Assembly: GCA_014706295.1 (NCBI GenBank)
Contig: JACSVZ010000011.1
Location: 7,178,163-7,242,162, forward strand
DNA: 64,000 nt
From: Lycocorax pyrrhopterus obiensis
Taxonomy: Eukaryota > Chordata > Aves > Passeriformes > Paradisaeidae
Reading direction: 5' to 3'
This document shows positions 37,001-52,000 of this stretch, piece by piece (the first letter of the stretch is position 1; each line of letters opens with the position of its first letter). The notes below the pieces were generated by a model that saw nothing but the letters and a program-made list of their open reading frames with translations, had not been told where the DNA came from and searched no databases. Made by a program: the position numbers and the translations under genes.

Positions 37001-40000
37001 CTGGAAGGACACAGGCGTTTCCTCTCCAGGTTCCTCAGGCTACTCAGAATTTGATTTTATTAGCTGCCAGTTGTAGTGAACAACTCCAGACAAATACATC
37101 CTGTGTGTACTGAATATTATCCTGATCCTTTGTCATCTGGCTACTAGGATTGTATTTAGGTATTTCAAGACCACTGCAGTCTCTTGAAATATAATTGCTT
37201 AGGAAGAAATTAGAAGCTTATGCTATTTCACAAACTGATGGTATTTTACCCAACATTTTTCAGATACAGCCAACTGTTCAAACCCAACTGGCACAGGACA
37301 AATGAAAAAAGAATGCAATTGCAATGTTTGTAATAAAAATGCAATCTGTAAAGAAGGAAGAGAATGGTGGGGGGTTTGGCACTGTAAACTGAAGGCACCA
37401 TTGAAACCATTCCCATTTCCCTCTGTCACCTTTCCAACTCTTCAGGTTGCTGAGAAGCACATACACAGACAGAGTGCCTTGGGTATTCTCACAGTGAGTT
37501 TCTCTTACCTGACCCGTTTTTCAGGTACCCATTTGCATCTACAGTGGTGTACATGATGTAAGGACCAGGCTGATTAACTCCAAACGGCTGCAAGGGATAA
37601 AAACCAAAGGAAAAGGCAGGCAACATTTTAGGAACAGACAAAGCTATAGTAATTAAACAGTAAACTGAAGAAAAATGTTTTTACATTAATAATTTATTTT
37701 TTATATTTTAACTTCAGAATCTTGCAACTGTTTTGGTCATAGCATTGTGTGGAAATCAGATTTCAAAATCAGGGTAATCAGTTGGCTAAGTAATGTTTCA
37801 TTTCCCATGAAGAAAGCAATACTATTCAGTCCTCTGGCAAAAGGTTTAATGTTTCCTTGAAAGCTACAACTAAAATAAAAAAAACCCTAAAAATTCAAAG
37901 AAATAACTGCATGTTCTGAAAAAGCAGAACTTATTCATACCGAGAGAATGCATTATCTTGATGGTATTTCCGAATTGAAAAATACTACACAAATTCCGTC
38001 TTTTTTATCATTATTTAGCGGTGTTTCATTTAATTCATGAAAGTGAACAGTTAGGTGTTGAGTATTGGTATCTAATTTAAGCAAATTTTCTTGAGGAAGA
38101 AAATGTACATAAACATCAATATACAGTCAAGAGGAAAAATAAAACAAACAAACAAACATCCAAGGAAGTTGTGCATTGCTGACTGATGAACCGTAACAAA
38201 TGCATCTAAGTAAGAAGGGGTGGGGAAGGGAGAGGATGAAACACAACTACAAGAATAGATTTTAATGGAATTTTTCATGTTTTTTTTCCTAGTGCTGAAT
38301 TCAAGCTGATATTAGGGCATCAAAACCAGTAGAGAGCTTTCAAGTAAGTTACACAAGGAACACTAAAAGAGATGATGACATGTTTTACACCATGCCTCAA
38401 AAAATAGTAAGTTTAAACCACAAGAGTAAGTGATAATGATGACAGATGAGATCAAAACCTGAAAATAATATCTGATTAGAATGAAAAGTAAGGAGATCAC
38501 AAAGGTGATGCTGATGCAGATCTATGAAAGATGAGTGAATAAGGTGAAATATAGATTTTTTTTTTCTGCCACACAGCTGTCCTCTGGCATAATGTACCTT
38601 ATGTTACTTTCTGACAGAGAACTCCTATTACAATGGAGGCAATAGTGTTTCAGTGATCTCAATAATGAAATGTTCACCAACATCTGCTGTGAAGATTTGC
38701 TTTTTAAACCCTCGATTTTTGTAATTAAGTTAATGATACTATCAAACTTCATTATTTTATAACAGAAATTAAACCCCATGTCTCAAAATAGGCTTGAAGC
38801 GAAGGTTAGCCCCATTTGAAGCAGTTTTTCTATTTTCAAGTCAAAATTAAATGTGAAATTTTTGCAGAGCTAAAGTGCTACTGCTGCCTCTGATTCCTCT
38901 AAGTTCTTCTCTCAGGCCGACTTTCACTGCGAACATTGCTAAACAATTTGCTAATTGGCAGTTTGGTGGGTGAGTTGCAGGATCTCTGGAGATAAATAAA
39001 ATAATCTAAACAGAAAACAGCACGTGTGTATGGAGCTGTCTGCAGAATCCTCAGAGCCCAGCGCACTTCCTTCCTTGGCTGTGCCCACTGCTGGAATTTA
39101 GCCAGAAGTGGCTCCATGGCTGGATCTGCCGCACAGTCAGTTTTGCCTGGACTTTCTTAGTGCCCACCAAGCCTTGGCACAATTCACAGTTTGGGCACCC
39201 AAGTCCCTCTTGTCTCTGGTATATCCCAGGCCCCAGTGCCGGGTAACAAAGCTCCTGCACAATCACTCAATTGATTCCAGCTCTGAGCAGCTGCCCAAAG
39301 TTATGGGTCTCACAGCAGCAGAAGCTGGCCAGTCATGATTTGGATTACACATTCTTCCAGTCGATAACTCTTTTAATATGTTGAGAGCTTTTGGTATAAT
39401 TAGACTTCAGCTTATTTGAAGCTAAATACTAAACAAAGCCATAGTTACACTTACTGTTATTTTCCGAGGACAGTCATTAGAACAGAGGCCGCTGAGAACT
39501 GCAAGAACAAAAAGTGAGCTTGTTGTGTTTATGTTCGCAAACCATCTTAGAAGCACCACCTTTGAAATCTGGTGAAGTCCAGTGATAGCGTCAGGTAGCC
39601 ATTAAAACACAAAGAAAATAAATATCTTCTTTGTGATTTATGTTAATGTATAACATTTCCTAATCTGTTGGAAGCATACTTGGCAGAAATTCATCAGTCA
39701 CTGTTTTATCCCACCTCACTGGTTAACCATCTGCAAAAGGACGGATTTGCCAGTTACAAAAATTCCAAATTAAAACATTTTTAAAATAGTGAAGTATACA
39801 TTTTATTCATTATTCTTCATTTCTAACCATTTAAAATACTGGCAGAGATTCAGCTTTACTGTTTTAATTGATAAAAACATAAAGGCTTTTCCTTCTATAC
39901 AAGGCATCATTTTTGAACTTGATTTAAACCAATTCACAAAAGCTGTAACAAGCAAAAATCCCATTACCCACTTATTCTATTAATTCAAAAGTATTACAAG

Positions 40001-43000
40001 CAGATGTATATAATGCTAATTAATATCTAAAGCCCGTGACAGTTGTTCCAATTACTTGTTTAAAACTTACTAGTTTGAAAAATCAGTTACATTCAGAAAT
40101 CTCTGTTGAAAACCTAAACGAGGGACAGTGAGAGCCATCTGTTCTGTAAGCCAGGACATCCTGTCACACTGAGTATCAGAACAAAACAACAAAACCCACA
40201 CACATACAATAATCTAAGGTCCATTCTGATGCAAAATTTGGACTTCTAATGACAACAGTTTGGTTGAGCAGCAGGCCAGTAATGGCTATGGTCAGGGAAG
40301 AGAATACATACCAGGTACGGAAGGCAGGGAAAAACATTACTGCTCCATGAATTATGGTATCCCAAAGTAAGTGTGGCAGACAGACAACGAAGATTTGGAC
40401 CAGGTTTAAGGGCAGGTCATCCTAACCACGAGGAGTTTTTAAAAGCATTTTCCATCTTCTTTAAGGGTCCATAGAATTAAGGGTACAAAATGTTTGGGAC
40501 TAGCGAAATACCGAAAGGTGCATGTAAAATGTTCACAGTCTGATTACGAGTCATTCCCTATGTGAGTCAGAAATGGCATTGCTCTAGTCAAGGAATTTTT
40601 CTAATAATTTGTGTGTGAATATTAACAACTGTCAAGATTCCTAAATTATCATTCTTTGCTTGTGATTTCAAAATGTTGAAATCTCTAAATGCAGTAAGAT
40701 CTAATATTTTATATAGTCCAAATCCCCCCAAAATCCAGACAGTTAAGATGAACATGTGGCAAAGTAAAATTTGAAGACTGTATGCATCTACAATCAGACT
40801 TTTAAAGCTACAAGCTTATTTTATCTGTTACACATAGATGAGTATGCAAATGGAACCGACTCTTCCCATTTTAATGCAAAAGGGCACACTGAAATTTGCT
40901 GTTCAGTTTCACTCCTGGAACAAATTACCTGACCAAGTACATTTGACATCAGTTATAATGAACAAAGCTGTTCTCATTGTCCATATGCCAAATAAGTGAA
41001 CACAATGCATTTATTGATACACTAACTCACACAAAGCACATTTTGTTAGAAATACCTTCCCCTGTATCACAGTAAAAATATTTTTAGACACTCATTAATT
41101 CCCATTTCCTGGGGTTTCTACGCAAAAATACTCACACCCTAAAAGGGTGCTAAAAAAAGGCTTGCCCCAGTTTTTAAGATAGATTTACACAGAGTGAATC
41201 AAAAAGCATGTTGCAAATTACTCCCTTCCCCATTAAAATATCAGACAATTATAATTCTGATGTGGCTTTGTAAAGTGTAAGATTTTTCCAGAGGATTTTC
41301 TGCATCCTTTTGTGAATTACTCTACAGATATATGGTATTACTTAAAAGAAGGCTTCCATCAACATGATTAATTATTAAACACTATCACGATGAGAACAGA
41401 GCTCAAGCTGTGGACAAAGTAATAATTGCATCAGCCCCCAGCAGTAGCTGCAGTTCTGTTCTCTTGTGGTGTACAGAATGTGTGCTCCAGAGGATTGGAT
41501 GCATTTAAGTAACGTGAAGGTAAATACAATTTTTGAAGGTGAACCTCTAGTTGTTGCTATTGAGCAACAACTAGAGCATTGTCTTCATAGGCTCCCATAC
41601 AGCCTCAATTTTTACTCATTCTCAAAGAATCAAGGAAGACAGACAAGCAATGAGTTCAAAGCTCAACACCTTTGCAGCTGAAGAGCACAGTAGGGCATGC
41701 AGTTTAAAAACCTAATTATGAACATCCTAATCTAACTCAAGCCTTTTAAACCAACTCTCATTAATTCACACACCCTGGCGTTGTTTATGGCCACTCTGTG
41801 CTCTCAGGGTAAGATCTGGGCTGGAAACACAGAACTGACTCCCACAGGGGTGCAAAGTGACCCTCAGAACAGATCATGCCGTGTAGGCAAAACACACCAC
41901 ACCAGGAGTCTCTGAAATGAAACCAGCCTGTTTTGAAGGCGATTCTGCATCATTCCCACATGACATGCACACCAACTCCAGCAAAGCAGGCTCGATATGG
42001 CAGAGGTACAGAACTTCACCATAACCATCATTGTTTTCATATGCAAAGGTTCAAATATTCACATTCTTCTCAACATCCCATTTTGATTACGCATTGATAA
42101 CTTACCAATAACTTTAACAAAATAGGCATCTGCTTCAAAGTTATTTTTCAATGTATGGATAGCAAAGTCCTTGTTGGAGTAGCCTTTGCTTAGCACAATG
42201 ATATCCAAGATTCCCTAGAGGAAAAAAATCCCAAGTTGACATTAGAATGCTTATTTACTTTTGAAAAAAAATGCTGTGCAGCAAAGTTTACACCTTCACT
42301 ATTTATTTTATTATCTTCCAAACGTTATGAATATAATCCTAATCAATTTGGGACAGAGAGGGCCATCCACAGCTAAGCAGGACAATCCAAGGCTGCACAG
42401 CCAAGGGCACAGGGACAGGCACAGCCACACTCAGACCCTGTTTGGTGGGGTGAGGAGCTGCACTTACATCCTCATAGATGTCAAAGAAGGTCGCTACCAC
42501 GGCGTCTTTGATCTGATTGAGATCCGAGAGCTCCCAGAACACCTTGAACATGCGCCGCACGCTCTTGCAGCTCACGTTGTTGCATGGGACATTTTCTAGT
42601 AAAAATGCTTGTTGATTGCTGTAAAACATATATATAAAAATATATAAACCAACTTACTTGAGATAAAGTCTAAATTACAGAAATTAAAAAAATATTGTAA
42701 TTAAATAGTTTAAGTGCTCTGGAGTTTAATGTAATAAAAACAAAGCTAGCAGCCACTGGGTGCTTGAAAAATCCATAAGCACTTATGCGAACGTTACAGA
42801 CAGAACTACAATAATTGTCATGACTGACTTAAAACAATGAATACACTAAATAAATGGATCGAAATCAACAGGAATAACTTAATTAACCATCCAGTCAAGG
42901 ACTGAACACATCCTTACTTTATTCTGAAAAAAGTACAAGTGAATTTACCTGCCATTTTCTTTAATCCCATTCACAGTCCTTCAGCTTAAACGCTACTTAA

Positions 43001-46000
43001 AATGTGTCCATGCTTTTCCATTATTTCATGACAGCTTCTTCCCATCCCAGCTCCATTAATACTTTTTCTTACACACCACATGTTTTAAGTAAATTCAATG
43101 TTAAATCAACTCTCTATTTGTATGTTTTCCACTGTTTCAAGCAAAATATAAAACACAAACCTCAACCTAGTAGTGCAGGGCAAGACAAACCAAATTGGGC
43201 ACTTGCTGACATCTAACACAAAGACAGGCTGCGATACTAAACAAGAAACATAGAAAACAAGCAGAGTACCAGAGCTACTGTAGAAAAATCTCCCTTCCAA
43301 AGAGTATCCAATAGGTGCCTGTGGGTCAGTGGGAGACACAAGGTTCTCACTCTCCCTGATAATGTATCAATGCTTCTGGAAGTGGGAAAACCTCACACTT
43401 TGCCAACCTGAGTCCAACTCTTCAGGCAGGTTTGTATCCTGGGAGCCTGCTAGAATCCTTCACTGCCTCAGCAATGGAAACAGATGAAGTTTCCTCCTCT
43501 CCTTCTGGGGGCAGAGCCAGGAGCCAGAGCAGTGTTCTGTAAAGGCAGCTCAGCTGTCAGAGCCCAGGGCAACAGCCAGAACCATGTCCTCAGTGTGACC
43601 CTGAACACGTTGCTGTCTGCGTGGGGACAGAGAGGTGCTTTCCGTGTCTCAGCAGCATCCAGGATGCACAGGCACTTCTCCTCAGGCAAATCACTGAACT
43701 AACGTATGGCTAAAAGGAAACGAGGTCATCTGAAATATTTAATGTGTTGCGTTATCTGTATCTAAGAACTCATAATCACAACTTGAAATCCTTAAGTGCT
43801 CACATTCATTTCATGTATTACGTAAGTATCATATCAGAATAGCCAACTACAAGGTAAGGTGACAAGCTGAGCTAAGCAGACTGTTTCAATTTCTCTTTTT
43901 CCTCATCTCAACACAGCTTTTTAAAATTTGGACAAACTTTTACAAAGACTCTTTCAGTTCAGATTTTTTAAATTGTCAGAAGTTACTTAGATTATAATTA
44001 TTTGAAAGACAAAAGACTGTCAGGTTTGCATTACGCTCTGCACACTGCTCAAGTCTAAACTAGAAGCCTTGTGAATGGATAGACACAAGGAGTTTATTTA
44101 CTACCGGAACCTTTTTTATTTTCTTTCCTTGCAACCGAGAAAAAAGGAAAAAATTAATCAAAGTGCCACTGAGTGTGGAAATGCCACGTTCCTTCACCCT
44201 TCTGTATCTACAAGAGAAACATAAGACTAACAGCAGGAAGAAAAAAGCAAACTCAAACCCTAAACAGATGCCGAAAACCCAAGAAGTGCATTGTGGGAGA
44301 GCTCTCTTGAAGAGGAAATGAATTAATTCATAGATGTAGCGTCTCCTGTCCCATGTGCTGCATCTCAGCCTGCGAGGAGGAAATGCTGCTGTGCAGGCCA
44401 TGCTGCAGCAACAGGGAGGTGGAGGCCCTGACTGTCTGCAGACGGGAGAGAACAAGCTGTTCTCTACCTCCTCAGCTGCTCAGGTAGTTCCTGGCAGACA
44501 TCTGGATTTGGCCTGTGAGCTGCCAGTTGAATCCTTACATGATTTAGGCCTGTCATACAAAAGCAGCTCTAGAATCCAAGTGTCTACTTCCATGTTTCAT
44601 TTCTGCTATATACTATAATAAATAAGTGCAAGCTTATGACCTATTATTCTGAACCAAATTTTGCAGATTTCCCATCAGAAAGAATCTCCCTGTAACAAAA
44701 ATAATCATCCGCATCCTTAAAATGACAAAGCAATGTCCTTGAAAGCCTATAAAGACAGACATTTCAGTAATGGTAAAATGTAAAAAATCAATGCTGAAGT
44801 GCTCTACAAATGCATAACAGTCAATACCAAACAATTCAGCTTCAATGCTACAAGAGACAGAGCACAAGAACTCTGAACTAAAACCAGCCTATTGCCCCTA
44901 ACATGCCATTTGCAGCACTTCAAATATTGAGCTATATGCACCAATACACAGCTGCAGCTTAATCATGTACTACCTACGTAACTTTATTCCAAGTGCGTTA
45001 TATGCCAATTTGGAACCTTCTGACCAAAGTCATCTGTGCAGGAAAGGTAGATTTAATAAGGCTGAATAACTACAAGCAAGGCTGAACACCAAAAAAGACT
45101 GAAGACTTATCTCAGCCTTATTTTAACACATTCCTTTGCAATTACAATTAATTATTTACTGCTAATTTTATACATCTCTCATGCTGTCAGTTTTAGGCTA
45201 GTTCATTTACAGTAATACCAGGGACATCTAAATTATCAGTATCTTACTCCACACGTTCAGAGTAATTGAATTTGCCTCTGGATTTTTAGATTTGCTCAAT
45301 TACAAGGTGCTCATCAATCCTTCATTTAAAAGAAGTCCTCTAGCCAACCTTCCTTTTGACAAGTGACAACTAATAATGACTTAGGAAGAGATAATTTGGT
45401 CAAATAAGTCCTTCCATATAAAGGATTAATACATATACATTAATTTAAAACTGAGCATGAACACCTAGAAAACTTTCTAGGAGTCTATCATACTTAAAAG
45501 TTTTTTATTCAACTTTCCATATCCAGCTGTTTATCTCCAAGTTTCAGACTTTACTGTTATCACCAGCATCAGAGATAAAGTATTGCCAACTTGACCACTG
45601 AAAAACATTCCCTTTGAATAAAAATGGATTTGAAAGACTTAAGATTACATATTTGCAATGCAAGATGCCAATTACTAGCATCTAATTGGAAACAATTGTT
45701 AAACAAAATTCATTTCATCTAATTAGATGGGAGAAAGATAGATGTTTATAAACTCACATGCAGTACTTAAACTTCCAATGTCACCAGAGTCAATTTAAAA
45801 TAAGCATGTGAAAAAATGAATTCATTTAGGTAAGACAGGAGGTATAGCTGAACCAATTACTAACTACTGATAAAATCCCTTCACCTATTATTATTCTATA
45901 TACATACACAATATCTAATACAGAATTCATGTATGTATCTACCCTGAAGAAAAACCTGTGGACTTGAATTCTAATGTGCAGGTTTCTAACTCAAGTCAAA

Positions 46001-49000
46001 AGTTAAAAGAATTCAGACTGAACAGATAAATATGTGAGGATCTACAGTGCATTTAGCACCTTCACCTGTTGGAATTCATTGAGTCTTAATAAAGGCTCAA
46101 AAGGTTCAAACCCCCACAACACCTGCAACCACAAGTGAGATTCCTTTTTTGTTGTTTCTGGTAAGGAATGTCTCCACACTGTCAGAATATTACACACTGT
46201 AATTTGAAATCAAGGGGTTATGGCAGGAGATGAAACAGCAGAGTCTTATAACAGTTCTGACAATACTTGAAGGTATTGACCATTTTCCTGGCGTGCCCAC
46301 TGGGCAGGACAGTCAACCAACCTTATACCCAACTATGGTATCTTTATTTCAGTCTTTTGTAGGGATTTGTAAGGATTTGATCTGAAAGTACTTTCCTGAA
46401 TTGTGATGGAAGCATATAATTGATTTTAATCCTTTTCTTCCATTCTCATGTATTGGTATACTTTCAGATGAACAAAATTGTTTCTGCCGGCTTTAATTTC
46501 TTTACATTACAGGCAGCAAGTAGAAACCAGGCTTCCTAAACGATAGCACAGATTGAGGTCAAGAGTTAACAAAAATGCTTTTATCATTTAATCACAGTAA
46601 TCAATCACTAAAATTAGATCTGTAGATGTAGCATGAAAGGCTTCAGAGAAAGAAATAAACAGCTTGATCCAGAAGTGTTTAAAATCGATTAAATAAGGTT
46701 TTCATTTTAATTTGCTCTAATTTAAGGACAGCTTTTAATTTAATTCCCACACTGTTTTAATTCTCTCCAATCAGTGACCCAGTTACACATTTTAAAAGGA
46801 AGTATTTGCCTAAGTCTCTCAGAACCAATGAATTAATATTGAATGTGACATTTCACAGTGAGTGCAAAAAAAAGTGACTTTCGTTCCCATCCCAAACTAC
46901 AAAGCATGTTTCCATTACTTTTCTACAAATACTGGATATATACAATGTTAACATGCAATGTATTTCTTCATTTTTAGGTTACTTATTCTGTTTTTGCCAG
47001 AATTCCTCAGTTTTCTGAACCTCCCTTTTAATAGCTTGTCACATCATCTGCCAGTACCTTCAGTCCTTATGCCTTACTGTGTCACTCAACTTTGGTGTCG
47101 AGTTTAAAAATAATTTTGAATGCACTCAATTGAATAAGCAAACAAATTCAGAAGCAAGGAGAATACTGTGATAAAGTGTATCACAGTAGTTCATTGCAAC
47201 AAGACATACGTGACTTCTGGGCTTCTAGAGGAGTAACTATTTACAAACACTTTAATGATTTTACATGATACTACACTGCTGTAAATTATACACCAGCCAG
47301 GGGACAGAGGCTCCTAAGACCCTTCAAAGTTAAAACAGCTTCAAGTACATTTCTGAACTCCACAAATCTTCATGCAGCCCTTCTGAAGTGCACCAGCTAT
47401 CAGGATACACATGATAGTACAGCTCAAAACACAAGATTTCTGAGGCTAAGCAAAAGCAAAGACAGCAACTTTACAGTTCCCATGTCACCATGTTCCTTTG
47501 GCAAAGGGAAGGCTGGTTCTAGTTTGCTCTCTAGACTGTCTGCAGTCTTTATTCAACGACTGCTGGACAGAAGATGCAAAGTCCTAGCTGAGGAAAGTCT
47601 GGAGTCAAACACCTGACATTCAGGGCCTGAGTGCTTTAACTTTGCCTGGCAAGTTCTGGGCAGTAACAGCATCACCTCCTTCTCGTCTGCCGTGTCTGAA
47701 CAGAAACAGCTGCTCTGCTGTTATTTTAAGGCTCAGAGGTACAGACAGAGCTCAGCTGCTCACAGCCTTGTCATGAATCACATCATGTAGGCTGAATACA
47801 GGCACGCTACTCTTCAAACTGGGTCATTTTTAGGTGTGTGTCACTATCTGAAGAACTCTAACACAAAAATGTCAGTGGGTGACTCATGTTTAGGCAACCA
47901 CTAGAAGACCTGAATTGACTTCTTGGACTTCAGCACCAAATTCTCTTACTGTCTGAAGCATCAAAGTGAGCTCCTCACTTGTTTTCCTTATTGAGTATTC
48001 ATTCAAATTGTGAACCTGCACCCAAGCTCATCCAAAATACCACGTAGAGGAAGATAACAAATACATCCGTATGAGAGACTTATTCTGCTTTGTAATGCAT
48101 TAGGTGCAAGTATTTGTCAAGTAAGGAAGACATTAAGACTCCATAAAGTATGTGTTAAAATACCTTTTACAAGTGATGACATGAAGAAAAAGGGAATAGC
48201 ACAGATAACCTTCCATCTCTGCATATGCTGGCAGAGTCAGTTGTGCAGCACAGACAGACTGCAGTCAGGCACAGCACGTGCACATATCCTGTCTGTACTG
48301 AGGTTCACTGGCATCATGGTCTCTAGGGTTCTCAGTTTTTCTCCGAAGTAAACAAGTCTATTCATCATCCCTACTGTCAAGCAAAGGCATGTTCACATGC
48401 AAACATGCTGCTATACTTCAAGGTAAAGATAAGGACATGCCGGCAGCAGCATCCCCAGGTGCCAGGTGAGAGCTGCCCACAGGCTGCTCTGTTGCGATCA
48501 GCCGGCTGCGTTTATCCAGCAGCACGTGCAGAACAGCTTGGGAATGCACCTACTCGGGTCAGCTCTTACATGGATCACTGACTCCTCTGTGTACAACAGT
48601 CTCCCTGTGAGCATCCCCACATGCCCTCTCCCACCTAGCACCAGATGGTAGCAGTAGAAAGTATCGGGAAAGCAAGCAAGAAGGAAAAAAAATTTAAAAA
48701 AGGAGGATGAGAAGATTACTGAAAAATTTAATACGAAGGGTTAGTTTCTTTTTTGGGGGGGTTGGGTGTGTGTGTGTTATTTATTTTCAGTTAGACTTGG
48801 ACAATATAAAAATCACTGGTAAATTTCTGGTTCTCAAAAACGGCAAACCACCATTGCATTTTTCTGCAGTCACCAGTCAGTGCTCACTCCATGTGACAGC
48901 ATGGAACAGGTTCCCCAGCTCTCAGCAGCCTGGTGTTACTAGTCAGCACTGACAGCTGAAGTCAGGAATTCACAGATGATGATTTGGGAAAGGAAAGGGA

Positions 49001-52000
49001 GAGAATCAGCCCCTGAGCTCTGGGAGGAGTGCCTAAAATGCTGCCTCATACTCCAGTCCCTGATGCAATTCCCCACCCAGAGTCCCAGTTTGAGCCTATA
49101 CAATTATGCATTCTGAATGTAGCATGTAAATGCATGCTTTTGTTCAAAGGGAAACAGCAGAGATCAAAAGTCTTGTTCACTTGATAAAATGGATGAGATG
49201 CACTAAAGTTAGTAATTTCTATGACTGATGATTGAACATGAATCTGGTAGCTTTATTTCTAGGTTTGCATATACTCTACCTTCCAGAAGTGTTCTTTAGT
49301 ATAGCAAGTGCATCTGGGTAGCCATCCATATTGTAATCTCCAATATGAAGTGTAATTGGAAATGAAATTTCTGTTGAAGATTTGTCATTTTGATATGGTA
49401 CAAAGCCCCAGACAGTGTCTTTATTTCTGAAGTCTTGCAAGACTGGAATCCACTGTAAAATAAAACAAAAAAAAGAACAGATAGGTAAATAAATCCATTT
49501 TATTTACTTAAACAATGTAATTCTATTTAAAACAGTTGCCACTTCTTCATCAGGATTCTAAACCATTTACAAATAAGGATTATTTCCTAACTCTTCCACC
49601 AAATGAAAAAATAATTTGAAGGTTTTTTTATGCACTCAGTTATTTCAGAACAGGAAAATATAGTTAAGGTTGTAAGAATACAACCAGTATATGGGGACAT
49701 TCACGAACACCTTAACTGAAATTCAGGCTTGCCTGGAATTTATACTAATCTTTAAGTGTAGGTAAGCCCAAACCATCAGGGCCATGAGATCCTGAGTCTC
49801 ATTTTTCTCCCTGGAATTGCAAGGCAATGCAATAGACATCATAACACTGGAGGATGGATGCAGCCTCTTTAGGTTTGTGGCCAACACCAAACTGCGGGAT
49901 ACTGTCAGGATGCTGCAGGACGGGATGGCCATTCAGAGGGGACCTAGAAAGGCAAGAATGGGCAAAACAGACACTCAGCTACAGACAGCCTGCACCAGGG
50001 AGTAAAGCCCTGCACTGGCACAGGCTGGGCAGTGCCCAGCTGGGTACCAGCTCTCCTGAGGGAGGGGAGAGTCCTGGTGAGCAGGAAGGTAAAGCTGGGC
50101 ACAGCAGCTCGGGCAGCAAACCAGCTCTGCACCAGAGCTGCTACCTGTGCTCCTGCTCATCAGGATGACCCAGGATTTCTCTTTATTCAGCACTTGTTCA
50201 TTTGCATCTGCATTCTGTGTCCAGTTTTGTGCCCCACAGTTCAAGAAGGATTTGAGGATACTGAGTGTGTTCAGAGAATGGTCAACAAGATAGGCACTGA
50301 GTATTTCCTCAGAGGACAGGCTGAGGGCACGGGGATTGTTTGGAGAACAGAAGATTTAGGCAGGATCTTGCAATGCCTGCAAGGAACCAGCTGACGAGAT
50401 GGAGCCAGGCTCTCTACTGTGATACATGGCAGAAGAGCAAGAGAAAATGGCCAGACTGACACAAGGGAGGTTCTGACTAGAGATAAACAACCAAATTAAA
50501 CTACAAATGAGGCCCTGAGAAGTTGTAGAGCCTTTGTCCTTGGGGGTTTTCAAAGTCTGACTGGACAAAGCTCTAAACAACATGGTCTGAATTCAGTTTG
50601 TTCCTGCTTAAAGCCAGAGGCTGGATCTCCCAAGGTTCATTTCAACTTGAACAATTCTATTATTCATGGATATTTAGAAGTTCAAGAGCTTTAATTCCCC
50701 TCCTATCTCCCCAGAAGCACCAGATACTGAACTGTTTGATAAGAAATTAAGATTAAAGTATCAAACTGAAAGTACAAAAGAAATGCAAGTATAATTTCTC
50801 CAGGACAAGAAACAGAATGCATCTGCACTTACTTTCCAAAGTGCTGCAGAGGTGCTAAATAGGAATTTATCTTAATTAAAATCAAGGTAATTTTGCAAGT
50901 TAGTATGTAGCTGAAATGCCAGGGTTAACATTTCAATGCTACAGAAAAAATCAGTGTCATTTTAAAAGTCTGAAGTAACTTTATATGTCAACTAGCTGAC
51001 AACGCCTTCAAAAGGACAGAGGGGTGCCATCTTAAAGGATTGCTATCACCAACTTCAAAAGCACTTAACAGATCTTACATGTATCTCACCCAAGCCTTAA
51101 TTTAGCTATTTCAGGAACCAGAACGAGATCCATGACAGTTCATATCCTGCCATGGAAAGACTCCCTCGATAGCACAATCCAGTAATCAACAACATTCCTG
51201 CCACGTGGCAATCGTGTCTGACACTTGACTGCTCCCTTGGGATTACAAACAAGCACAGGCAGTTTAGAGAAGCCCCCAAAAAGTCTGCAGAAATGCACTG
51301 AGGTCAGTGTTGCGTGGATCCCAGAGACGGCTGAGAAGCCTGGGGCAGTCGTGCCCGTCACTGCACACACCCAGCGCGTGCCGCCCGCGTAGGCCATGGC
51401 TTTGAACTGAATCAGCATCTGCAACACCTGCTGCAAACTCAAACCTGAAATGAAACACACTTGGGCCCTCACACCAGACAACATGCACATGTCTAGTTAG
51501 TTACTCTTACTTGCTGAAGGTTTGGAAAAATCTAAGAAACAGAAAATAAGGAAAAGACTCTTACCCTGAGGGAAATTTTTCAAAGGGTTGGATTTCTTAG
51601 CACTTACTTGTCATGCAGAAGACAGATGAAACAGTATTATTGCAAAATAGTCTAATTTTGAAAAACAGTGATTGAAATCAGAACCATGAAATATAATATA
51701 GCTTTTACTTTACACGGTATCGTTCACACAGTCATTGCAGTAAAATCCAATTATATCCATCATACACTTTCTAAATGTTCCCAGGTATGGTAACACTATC
51801 TTAAAGAGACAAAATTAAAAATGAATTTTTAGGCACAAACTTGTTTCTCTTTTTACTCTATTCAGAATGGTTCATAGAAGGCAATTTCACTTTCCTAAGG
51901 TCTACAACGAGATACAAGACAACAGGTGAGCAAAACATCACCTGTTGCTACCAAGCATCAGCACCACTGATGTACAGAGTAAATCCATCCATGCCACTGA

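Larger units (their letters stand above)
28275..37508 (-). other. ITFG1: ITFG1 intron (9.2 kb)
   Basis: A large AT-rich intron. It contains a (TCAA)n stretch at 28331-28353, a 38-bp imperfect tandem duplication around 30536-30600, a short palindrome at 31572-31594 and an (AAAC)n stretch at 36066-36098. I see no interspersed element or coding signal in the rest. Confidence 0.85.

Noticed and set aside
38435..38475. C/D-box-like signals (AATGATGA then CTGA) on the + strand
   Set aside because: No terminal stem, antisense to the host intron, and spacing too short for a convincing snoRNA.
44060..44455. 131-codon minus-strand frame with a hydrophobic stretch
   Set aside because: The hydrophobic run comes from low-complexity T-rich sequence (Phe/Leu). 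No family match and no splice sites.
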